A stretch of DNA of 64,000 nt from Telmatactis stephensoni (Eukaryota > Cnidaria > Anthozoa > Actiniaria > Isophelliidae). Below, piece after piece: positions 1 to 13,800 of this stretch (position 1 is its first letter; every line of letters starts with the position of its first letter). The stretch is from positions 750,001-814,000 of the forward strand of contig JALIZF010001907.1 in NCBI GenBank assembly GCA_029948255.1, written 5' to 3'. Position numbers and translations under genes: made by a program. Under the pieces are notes generated by a model. The model was not told the origin of the DNA. It saw nothing but the letters and a program-made list of their open reading frames with translations, and made no database searches.

Positions 1-2257
<2,257 letters not shown>

Positions 2258-2653
2258 TCAACAATCATATACCAATGGCAGATATAGAAAAAGTTATTTT
2301 AGCTGTAAGACTTGTTCTTCTTTTTGAAAAGGAAGGCAGGAGAGAATAATAACAAAAGTGAAAAAGTTTAAAGACTGAAAGTCTTGTCCGGCATAAGAGA
2401 ATGATTAACAAACATTAGATTGTGATATTCATATATACAAAAGTCGTAAGGGGTAGCCTACTAGAAGTTATTGCAATCCGGAGAAAACTCTAGCTTCTAA
2501 TTCCAGCTTAGATTCTCGTGTAGAATTTATCAATTTGCAATCAGCAATCGTATTTTGGTAACAACTGGAAATTCCTTATATTGTTCATGGATGTTTTGAA
2601 TGTCATACATAAATGAATGGTATGTACGTGATTATTTGAAATCACTTAGTTAT

Positions 2654-2659
2654 AATAAA
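2654..2659 (+). promoter_or_regulatory. Candidate polyadenylation signal of the homeobox gene
   Basis: AATAAA about 400 nt after the stop codon, with a second AATAAA-like run just after it. It would give a 3' UTR of roughly 420 nt. Position and hexamer are the only evidence. Confidence 0.4.
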
Positions 2660-4822
2660 TCTAATAAAAAAACTGCTTTTTCAATAACTTTTAATCATTT
2701 TTATCTCGCAACTTAGAAACTCAATTTCTCGCTTTATTTCGCTTTTCATCAAAAAGATTAAGGAGGGCGGATGGTTCCTCCTAACGAGTTCTTTGTTAAT
2801 TGATTCTAATAATTTAATTGATGGAAATCGTTGGTGAGAAATCTGAAGTATCCGAGCAACAGGGATTGAGCTAATATGCTTAACCTGCACCCTGATGGCG
2901 GCAATTTCGGCAACTCGACCACCCGGTCATTGATTTAATTAGTGGATGTATTTGTTTTCAATCCTTCCAATGTCTTTGTGACAAAGAATAGCAACGTGAA
3001 TCGGGCCAGTTGTGATGTGTTGAGGAATAACACAGAGCGGGAAGCCGGCGTTTGGACTCGAGTATTCAATCAAAACGCTTCGTAGATAATAGAACACCAT
3101 ACCGCAGGGGCAAAGATGGGATTATGTGGGAATTAAGAGTATTAGAAAATCAATCAATAAGCTAATTGGAGAAGCAATTAAATCATGGTTTCCACCTGGG
3201 GCGGCGAGAAAAAAGCCCGTCATAACACATCAATCGAAGCCAGCGTACATGGACTAGTTTATCGCATAAACGAAATTACAAGCAAATAATCAGCTCGTTT
3301 ATCGTTATTTATGGTTAGCGTCTAGTCGATAAGTTTAGAAAATCAATGGCAAGTGGGAAATGGTGGAGTTTTTTATTTTGTCTAATAAAATTCGATTATG
3401 AAAACGTTTAGTGATTGGTTGATGCCTCAACAGGTTGTCAAACAGGAAGCGATGTTCAAAGCACTAACCTTCTTCGCATATAACGGAATTAATTGAACAC
3501 ATTTACCAAATCCTCAAAGGATTTCCAATGACTTATAATCGTTTACCTTTTGGATTAGCCAGCCAGGTCGGCGTGATATTTTGGCGGGCTTTTGCAATCT
3601 CAAAGACGCGGGCCGCCATGAAATCCCTGGATGCTTTGCGACCTCGAAAGAAATCTCGAAATATATGTGTACAAACACAAAGCTTTCCAAATAACACTGA
3701 TTTACTGAAAAAAAGCCGACTTCTATTTTTAATTTCTTTAAAGTCGGCAACATAAAAACAAAACAATAATTACAGTAAATAAAATGTTGCTAGTTGCTAA
3801 GGCAACTGTTTCAGCCAATGTTTGCTATTGACCATGAAGCAGTCTTATTCAATTATTGGAGAAGTTCTGTGCATGCAAGCGCTGTTTTGTTGCTTGTAAA
3901 ATTAGCATTTTGATCAGGACTTGAACGCAAACACCGTCAATTTCAAACAAATGCAATGATTCAATTATATTAGTTACCAGATTTCGGCTTATTTTAGGAC
4001 AAGTCAGTGAACAAGCCAATCTAAAGTTAGTTGGAGGCATCTTCTTTGTCAAGCCGCGGTAAAGCTCTTTTTACAGATCAATTCGACGTTGAATTTATTA
4101 CAGATAAAAGCAAATGATTAGAATATAAAACTGATTAGAGAAGATTACTAGTGGTTTTACATGCAGTTTTAATCAAACCTTAAGAGAAGTTTTGGCACAT
4201 TTTCGGCAATATCAAAACCGTAAACTAAATGGAAAAGTGCATGAATCTCGGCACTCCAAAAACGAAAAGCTAAAATCTTCAGATCAGAAAATTTGTGATG
4301 TCAGTCAGTTCAGTCAGTTTTAATAAATGAGTATTCCAAAACCATTCCATGCATCTGTTTTGGACAGGCGCGACCACCACGCGTATGATATCTTTGCATG
4401 TCTACGCGTCGTTTGAAATCCAACTCCAACTCACTAGCGTAGGGAGGGAGGCACGGGGGCACGTCGTCCCCTAAATTTTCCGTTGCAAATATAAAAGAAA
4501 AAATAAAATATTAGAAATGAGATAAATATCTAACATTGAATGAATAAAGATGTTTGTTTCTTTTTGTTTGTTCACTTGGTTGTTTGTTTATAGTTGTTTG
4601 GTTGGTTGGTTGTATTTTTTTCTTCTTTATTCTGGTGCCCCCCCCCCCTCCCCCAAGTTTCTGGGTCCTCGCTACGCCCTACTCCAACTAGGCAGCTAGA
4701 GTTTTCGTTTCATTGTGTGAATTTGACGCAGAGATTACTTTGTACAGCACACAAGTACTTTCAATTTTCCTCTAGACGCAATCATGACATTATAACTGAA
4801 TTATTTGATTTATCGGAAAAAT

Positions 4823-5030
4823 GAATTCACTATCAAATTTTTCACATCAATATTAGTAAAACTGCAAAGTTTCGGGTAGATTGCTCTTAAACTGACAAAG
4901 ATATGAATTTTTAAAACTGAGCATTTTTACAAAAATTGTACGGTGGACGGGCATCGTCAGTTTAAGGGCAATCTTTACGAAAACTGTTCAATTTTACTAA
5001 TATCGATGTGATCAATTTGTTAGTGAATTC
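4823..5030. mobile_element. Foldback/MITE-like inverted repeat
   Basis: About 80 nt at the left end, starting gaattcacta, pairs imperfectly with the right end, ending tagtgaattc. Matching blocks in both arms include attagtaaaa and attgc(c/t)cttaaactgac. There is no coding capacity. The shape fits a non-autonomous DNA transposon relic. I could not define a target-site duplication. Confidence 0.65.
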
Positions 5031-5550
5031 GTTAGTTTTTTCAATGAATGAAGAAATATTCTATAATGTCACGTTAGCGTGATAAGAGACACTTCTCTTA
5101 GAAAATGAAATAAAACAAACCGACTTTATCTGATTTCGTGGTAGATCGTCAACGTCCGCAAACTCGTACTTGGGCTACCTGTGGTAAGCAGGTGAGTGAA
5201 GTGACGTCACGAACAGCTGGGAATTTTGTCGACGACGCTGACAGAACAAATCCTCGGCTTTGGAAAACCTGGGTTCATGAGCCTTTTTCATTTGGAATGG
5301 AGCTGATGACTATTTTCTTCATTGAGGAAAGTTAATGATAAAATTGTCTAAATGCGTTGAAATTGCGAATTCATTGAGAGGACACAGATATAGATGGCCA
5401 TGTTTTGACTTAAGGTTGAAACATCTAAAAGTTAGAAATAGCAGCAGAGCGATGGATGACGACAACTACACTTGGTGCATGGCTTATTACCTCGGGCAAG
5501 ACGTGTAAGGATTTTATTATCTCTAAATTAATGTTCTCTGTATTTAATTT

Positions 5551-5714
5551 GAGCAGATTTCGTATGATTGTGAAAACGGCACCGCACGGTCACGGCATGG
5601 CTACGACAGGAATTTTTAATGTTTTCATAGACAACATGGCACTGACACGGCCATGGCACTGACACGGCCACGGCACAGCGCGATGCGTTTTGCACTCATA
5701 CGAAACCTGCTCTA
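5551..5714. mobile_element. GCCGTG-rich MITE, copy 1
   Basis: Terminal inverted repeats gagcagatttcgtatg and catacgaaacctgctc enclose a core rich in accgcacgg, cacggcatgg and gacacggcc. Related copies lie at 13212-13313 (partial), 45398-45945 (interrupted by another element), 56866-56990 (partial) and 61157-61305 (complete). No protein is encoded. This is the most frequent short element family in the window. Confidence 0.75.
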
Positions 5715-6511
5715 TTTTTTGCCGTATAGTATTCAATGTGGAACCTTTCAAAAATGACCCTTACCTGTACTGTTGTATTCATTAGTCTGTACACAAATAA
5801 ATGCATTAGCAGATTAGTCGTTTTTTGTCGGTAGACGTGATATGCCAATTCTACAAATATGGATGCTTTTGCACACAAGTCTATGCCTGGCCCCCTAGAA
5901 AGATTTTATTTAGACAATTATTTTTGAGGCCAGGAACTCGACGTTTTTAACAAAGGTGCAAAGACGATACAATTTGTGTGGAAAGTGTTCTTTTTCTGGA
6001 CAAATATTAAAGAAAATTGGTAAGGATGAATAGTTGACAGCAGACATGTATTCTCTTTGGATGACGTTTTTGGAGTAACAAGTAGAAAATTGGGAAAAAT
6101 GGTCGCCATTTTTGTTTGCCAATTTTGTCTTTTCCAAGCAACACAGGAAGCCTACTCACGCATGCGCAAGCAAATTTCCGTCAAACGTTGACGTCACGTT
6201 CAGTTTCTGACACTACTCAAGTTATACTGATTAAAAGTTAAATATGAAAATATAAATCTATTCAGTGTAAAAACAAAAAAACAAAAAATATAAAACAAAA
6301 AACAAACACAAAACAACAACAACAACAACAACAAAGAAACGAGAATTTTCTTTTCTTAGCGGGCCGTGTTTTGGCTCAAGTGTTTCGTTTTCATTGATAC
6401 ATTTTTACATGAGCGATTTGAAGCACTGGAGGGCGACAGTCGACTGTACTTTTGGGTGAGACTGCCAGAGTTCTCAAAAAAATCGTAAGACATATTAAAA
6501 TATATTAAATC

Positions 6512-6517
6512 TTTATT
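6512..6517 (-). promoter_or_regulatory. Polyadenylation signal of the large minus-strand gene
   Basis: AATAAA on the minus strand, about 75 nt past the stop codon at 6593-6595. Its position supports 6593, rather than the earlier stop at 7116, as the true end of the coding region. Confidence 0.5.
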
Positions 6518-6592
6518 TTTATATACAATTTTCTCTGGCAATAAAATGATGCCAAAACCAGTATAAAAATGCGTAGATTCATGGAAATAAAA

Positions 6593-7856
6593 CTAACTGT
6601 TTGAATACTTTGATTTGAGAATTTCCCAAATGTTAATGGTCTTCTCCTCCTCCGCTTTACTTGGGTTCTCCCCCGATTTCTTTTCTTTGGTTAGTGTTTT
6701 CTCGGTTGCTTTTAATTCGTGATGGTCTTGATGGGTTTCTTGTTTTTCTTTATTCCTTTCCTCATGTTCTGCCTTGTCGGTGCTCTTACTCTTTGCGTCT
6801 GGTACCTGTTTCTCACTTGGCTCACATGTCCTTTTTGGTGTTTCTGTTTCCTTGTTTTTCGTCACCTGGGGTTTTTCTATATGAATGTGTATTTTTCCTT
6901 TTTTCGTCTCGTGCTTTTCACTGTCAAGGTTCTTACGCTTCGCGTCTCGAGCGCGTTTCTTAATAATTTCTAATATCCTTTTTTCGGTTTCTGTTTCTTT
7001 GTTTTTCGTCACCTCGCGTTCTTCCATATGAATGTCTAACTTTCCTTTTTTTGTCTCATGCTCTTCTCTATCGAGGCTCTTGCGCTTCGCGTCTTGTACC
7101 TGTTTCTCACTTGCCTCACACGTCCTTTTCGGAGTTTCTGTTTTCTTGTTTTTCTTCACCTCGCCATCTTCTACGTGAATCTCTAACTTTCCTTTTTTCG
7201 TCTCCAGCTCTTCCCAATCGAGGCCTTTTGCGCTTCGCTTGTCGCACTTGTTTCACTTCCGGCTCCTTGTGCGAAGACAAACAATCAATCTTTGTATATA
7301 CAGGTGACAAAACCGCTTCTGTCACGGAAGCATCATCAGAAATATTCTGCTGAGCTTCGTTTTGTACCTCACTGAAGTTAGATGAAACGATTTTGTCCGG
7401 TTGACTTGGACTGTTGATATTTGTTTGTGGAGAAGAATGTGGCACGTCATCTTTTGTCTTTGTCTTGTTTTCAAGCGGCATGGGGTTCTCTTGATTAAGA
7501 ATGTCTTGAGATGATTTGGGTAAAATGTCATCTGTAGTCTTTGTAATGTCTTCTAGCCGAGTGGGATTGTCTTGATCAAGAATAGCTCGAGATGATTTTG
7601 TTAAAATGTCATCTGTAGTCTTTGTCGTGTCTTCTGATGGCATAGCTTTCTCCTGAACAGGAACAGATGTTGTTGGTGAGGCATTTATTTCTTCTGCTGA
7701 GTCTTGCTGCACTTTACTGTTTTCTTCCATCTTTAAAATGTTTGCGCAACTGAGATCAAGATTCACTACTGTAGTATCGTCGCCTTTGACTTCGCCTTCA
7801 TCCATTGTGCAGCTTTGCAACTGTGGTCCTAGACGTTCTTCTTCTTGTTCCTTCTC

Positions 7857-7892
<36 letters not shown>

Positions 7893-10800
7893 TTGTACTA
7901 GTTGTTGTTCCTTCTGCTTCTGCAGTTGTTGTTCTAGTTGTTGTTTATAATGCTTCCGCACTTTTTCTAGTAGTTGTTGTTTCTTCTGCTTCTGCAGTTG
8001 TTGTTCTAGTTGTTGTTGTTGTTCCTTCTGCAGTTGTTCTAGTTGTTGCTGTTCCTTCTGCTTCTGCAGTTGTTGTTCTAGTTGTTGTTGTTCCTTCTGC
8101 AGTTGTTCTAATAGTTGTTGTTCCTTCTGCAGTTGTTCTTCAAGTTGTTCCTTTTGCAGTTGTTCTTCAAGTTGTTCCTTTTGCAGTTGTTCTTCTAGTT
8201 GTTTCTTATGTTGTTGTTGCTCTTGACGATCGTTATCGTCGTGCAGATCTTCAGCAGTGTTTTGCGGTATATTCTTGGTTTGTTCCTCAATGCCTTGAGC
8301 TTCTTTCACATCCAACTTCTGATCATTCACCAAGTCACATTCACTTTCTATTTCACTTTGATTCGCTGCTTCTCTTGGGTCATCGACTTCTTTGCAAGAT
8401 GGACTCTCTTCTGATGTTCTCTTCATTATCTCAGCTTCTTCGGTAGTTGGAGTCGTCACTTCCGATCTATACTTACTTCTTATACTCTCCATTCTTCGAA
8501 GTATTCTCAAACGCGCTTTCAGTGTGTTTTTTCTTATCCACGGGATTGTTTGGTTTTGTAGTTTTTGTTTGTTTTCTTTCAGCGCTGTTTCAAGTCTTAG
8601 AAGCGCAAGTCTATCGTTGACATTTTTGACAAAACGCAAGTTATACTGTAATCTCTGTGAATCGGCCGCATTTTCTGAAATTTCATCATTTTCTTCGGGA
8701 GTAGAAATACTTTCAGGAGAAGAAATACTTTCTTCGTTTTCTCTAGGTGATGGGCAAGCATCGTAGTTACGATCACCTTTCTCGCATTCATTTTCATTGT
8801 CTACTAGCGATAAACCTGGTTGTTCCGTTTCACTTTCCGTTAATGGTAGTTGTTCTTGTGTGTGTTGTTCGCTGTTTAGCATGGATGTACTTTTTTGATT
8901 CTCGACTGCAACAGTAGTTTGGCTAGAAGTATTATCCACCTCGAGAATCCCTTGCTCTTCCTGGTTCGTGTTCATGCTACAACTACCTTGAGTAGCGATA
9001 ACAGATTCACCGATGGTATTGTCGGCAACAGTGTTACTATTAATCGGTCCCGCACTGTCCTCTTCCACTACATTCTCTGAAACAATGTTGGGGCATTTTT
9101 CCACAACGGTACTTTCATCCATTGGGAGCGATTCCCGAACGGATGGAGGAGACTCCTTGGAAGTTTGGTCTACCGGAGACGTCTGAGAATCCATCTCATA
9201 CTCAAAGATTACACCTGGAACTTCATCTATTGGTGACAGTTCATTTTCCATATTTTTGGTAAGACATGTAGAATAATCAATAATGGTTACTTCTTCTTTC
9301 TCATTATTATCATTTGAAGCAGGAACACTTGCTTCTTTCTTGGAATCTCCGCTGGATTCTTCATCAACAGACTCTTGTTTTATTTTGATAGGTTCTGGTA
9401 AGCGCCCTTTAGTATTCTCCGCCCACTCATCGACATCAATGCGTTCAACAGGGCCACGTTCAGCATCCTTTGTAGTCACTTTCGTTATTATAAGGTCAGG
9501 TTCGTCATCTGAGTCCTTGGAACTTTCATCTGAGTCCTTGGAACGTTCACCTGAGGCCTGAGGACGTTCATCTGAGTCCTTGGAACTGGAAACTCCTATT
9601 CCAGCTGTGTTAAAGTTAGTTATTGAATCAACAGTTCTTTGCAGAGCACATGGGCCAAGTAGTATACAGTCTAAACATGTTTTAGGGTCGTGACTGATAA
9701 GCCGAACATTCGGTTCAGTTCTGGTGCAACGAGGAGGATTGCGGCCCGTGCCCGTCGTTGTGATAACGCTTCCAGACGTAGGTAAGATGTTGTTAGTGGA
9801 CACAATAGGAGGTACTCGGGCAGTTCTTACCTGGCGACTTTGTGGATAACTAGGATAATAACTAGAACGTGATTTATTAGAATAAACTCCTGGTTGAAAA
9901 GATGATGATGTGACAGTAGGAAGGTCGTTGTTCTGTTCTGCTCTCCCTACGCTATTTCGTCTTGCCTGCAACGCTTGATTTCGATTAAGGTGTCCAAGGT
10001 GGGCGTCTCTTAATCTCCTGACATTTGCATGATATGCTTGGTTAATGTTTCTTTGCTGCGTGGAAGTGATAACACTCCTTTGGTTTCCTGTCATCACCTG
10101 ACTTTGTGTTGAAGTCCTGGAAAGAGTAGGATTATTGGAAGTCACGCGGCCTTGATTAAGAAGGTTCGCAAGGGTTGGATTAGCAGTTCTGACGCTAATT
10201 GGACGGGCAGAGCTTAACTGCGCTTGACTGACAGTAGCCACGTGACCTTGATTGACTGCACTCACGTGACCTTGATTGACTGTAACCACGTGACCTTGAT
10301 TGACTGTACGGGCGTGACCTTGATTGACTGTACGGGCGTGACCTTGATTGACTGTACGGGCGTGACCTTGATTGACTGTACGGGCGTGACCTTGACTGAC
10401 TGTACGGGCGTGACCTTGATTGACTGCACCAACGTAACCTCGATTGACAGTACCCACGTGACCTTGACTAACTGTAACGTGATTTTTACCTACAGCAGTC
10501 ATGTGACCTTGACTGACTGTAACCACGTGACCTTGACCTATGTTGACATGATCTCGACTGACTACAGTCACGTGACCTTGATTGACCGTACCCGCGTGAC
10601 CTTGATTGGTAGTACCCACGTGACCTTGACCAACTGTACCGACGTGACTTTGACGCACAGCAGTCAATGCGTGACCATGGCTGACTGTACCCACGTGACC
10701 TTGGCTGACCGTACCAACATAACCTTGGCTGACTGTACCAACATGACCTTGGCTGACTGTACCCACGTGACCTTGGCTGATCGTACCAACATGACCTTGG

Positions 10801-13800
10801 CTGACCGTACCAACATAACCTTGGCTGACGGTACCAACATGACCTTGGCTGACTGTACCCACGTGACCTTGGCTGACTGTACCCACGTGACCTTGACTAA
10901 CATAGCCTTTAGAGACATTACTTCCGTATCTCTGATTAGCTCCAACAGAAGATGCTTGATTGTGAATTGAATTTGCGACGAGATCTGTTGAATGTGCTGG
11001 AGTTGCTTGATTTAACTGGACGGTATTCTGTGGTCTGTGTTGCTGGTTGAAAGAACTTATAATCTTTGTAGCAAGAACATCTAGTTGCCCGTCGTTTAAG
11101 GGATTGTATTGGGAATGATGTTCATATGTTTTTTGAGAATTTGACTGTGGCACAGTTGCATGATGCCCTGAATTCACGACCTCGTTTTGAATTAAAGATT
11201 GGCTTTGAATTCCTAACGTTTCCCCGGTTGATTTTTGTGTTTGATTCGAGTTCACAGAGCTGTTGTCGTCTGCTTGCTTATCAGCAGCGTCTTGCGAAGG
11301 ACTTCCAGGCCAATCATCAAGCAAAGAATCAAACTTCCCATTTAGAATATGCCTGGCAAGTTCCGACATTTTGAGTTTACTCATCTTGGGAGTTTGTTCC
11401 TCAGGCGAACTCTCCTTACTGCTTGACGGAGTGTTCGAAGCTGTGTTCGTGGTGTCTGGTTCAATGATGCCCTGAACAGAATGTACAGAACCTATCCTTG
11501 GTAGTTTCCCCCAGTCAAACGCAACTCCACTATCGTCGTTTAGTTTTCGCTTGGCGACATCAGCGGCGTTGTTTTTGCTGTGATCAAGTTGCGACAATAC
11601 TTCCAACAACAATTGGTGTCGAAGGCTCATTGTTTCCCGGTCTTTACTGTTAGAGATCTCGTCAGTTGACTTTGTAGTTTTAGTCATTTCGTTACTGGAA
11701 GCGTTTGGGACTGATAGCTGTGCTTCTGGAGGGGTGTTACTGCTGTACAGTGAGCTAGTAAAAGAACTAGGAGCAAATGAAGAGGTAGTACCAGGAGGGA
11801 TACGATCGACTCCAATTTGAGCCCCTGAAGCGTAGTAAGAAGTAGATATGTCTTGGTAATCACTGCGGAAAAGACAAAAAGTATCATATGTCAACTCTTT
11901 TAAATATCCAATAAGCGAAGTTTTTAATTTCGCCTGAAAGCGACACCTCTACGCAGGTGCGACACAATGGTTGGCTAATCACACAACTTTGACGTTTCAC
12001 ACGTTAGTGCAAAAATTGCCGCTTCCAATAAAGCGCTTACTTAAGACAAACCAAACCAATTTGACTTGCAGATTGATGTATATTTCAAAGACAAAGTCAT
12101 CATCTTTTGTTATGATTTTACTGTTTGATCAGCTTTACCGAACACAGCAACGAATAATCCACTGTCAATCTTATGTTTTTTCAGTATTTGTTCAATTATA
12201 TGATTCAATACACACTAATTAACAACAAAAATACATATTTCTCTCAATTACAATCATGAACAAAAAACTACTTCTTGTTATTTCATTCCTATATTTCTCA
12301 CAGGATTCACGCGGATTTTTAATTGGAAGAAGAAGAAAGAAACTAACGCCTTGGTTTTTATTTTAATCTTACTACAACGGAGAAAACTGTACTGGATTGA
12401 CTTTCCTTTCTTAAAAAGAAAACATGAAAAGTTAGACCACCAAATTGTAAAATTTTGTCGTTTTCTCATTCGAGAGGAAGGATATTTTCAGCGCATTGGC
12501 TACATTTTTCATAGTTAGAAAAGTTGTATTTAAAGCCATGGTTACACGGACGATGTTTTGCCTGTAAGGTGACACGATTTTTTGACATCACCAGCGTTAC
12601 AATTTCATACACCATATTTGTTTATGAAAACCAGTCTTTAATGTCACGCCGCCTTATTGCGAGTATTTGTCCCTCGTTTAGCTACCAAGTTGGTGTTTTC
12701 AAAAAATCGCTCGTGTAGCCGTGGCCTAAAATAAAGAGAGTATTGAAAATTCTTCGATCTGATCTTTTCAAAATGGTATCAACAAAAAGTCACATTAAAA
12801 GAACTGATTTTTAGTGAAAACTGCTGATTTTGGCGCAAGCAGAAAAACATTCTGATTTCCTGCTTCTCTTCTTCTTCTTCTTTTGCAAGTTCTATTTTAG
12901 CATTTTGATTACAAAAGACGTTTTTTGTGTGGGATTTTGCAGTAATTAACAGAATTATGTTATCTTCAGTTGTTTTCTTTTTTATCGAGAAAAAAGTCAA
13001 TCCTGAACAGTTTTGTTCAGTGTACTATTTTAGTTTACTTTGTTAAATGTTACAAAGACTTTTATTCTGAGGCCATTAACTTAATGAGAAATAAAGTGAC
13101 GAGAACTGAGTTTAGAGATTATCGTGTCCGAAAAGTCAGACCTCATTGGAATGAATCAACAAGGTAAAGATCGTCCGAAATATCACCAAACGATAATCTT
13201 TAAAACTTAGAGAGCCGTGTTGTCTATGAAAAGATTCGAAATTCCTGACGTAACTGTGCTGCGGTAACCATGCGGTGCCGTTTCATAGTCATAAAAAATC
13301 TACTCGCTTATCGGTAAGCTATAGAACCAAAGAATAGTAATATCAGTTGACAGGTGATGATATAAAAAACGATTTGGTTGTGTCCCCAATTAGTCTTTAG
13401 GCTAAACACATTGACACCTGAATAAGGTTTATTGTACTGTATTGTACTGTAAGTGTAGAGGAACCTGCTGTCCAAGTCTTTCAAAAGATTTGCGTCGGTC
13501 GACTTTGACTACGGTTCTGTTGTTCAGCACGCTTCTTAATGTTTCGCCAACTTGAAGATGATTCAAAGAGTTACCAGGACTGAAGTTTGTTTCACTCTAA
13601 TGATGTCAACCGTGAAGGTTCCTGGAACATCAGTTCCTGATCCTATGGACTCAAATTCAGATGATCCTCCTCCAAAAGCTGATTATCCTGTGTTTACTAG
13701 CTGCACGCAAGAAAAGTTCTAAGAAAAATAATCTGATTTTTCAGTTGTAGAATATTGAGTAGTAGGAACCAGCTGGAATCAGGTAAAAATCTAATTAGAT

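Larger units (their letters stand above)
2660..6511. other. Intergenic stretch with no convincing gene
   Basis: Both strands hold only short, unrecognisable open frames. It contains two inverted-repeat elements, listed separately (4823-5030 and 5551-5714), a poly-C/pyrimidine run near 4638-4660 and a short CAA run near 6315-6335. An AT-rich block around 3120-3330 carries several TAATTG/ATTA-type sequences and is noted in the findings. Confidence 0.6.

Noticed and set aside
7805..8446. Plus-strand 213-codon open frame rich in Val/Ala
   Set aside because: Antisense shadow of the Gln-rich coiled-coil repeat; CAG-type codons read as Ala/Val on the other strand.
10224..10970. Plus-strand 248-codon frame with a HVTL-x-DCT repeat
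   Set aside because: Antisense of the octapeptide minisatellite; the minus strand has the long continuous exon.
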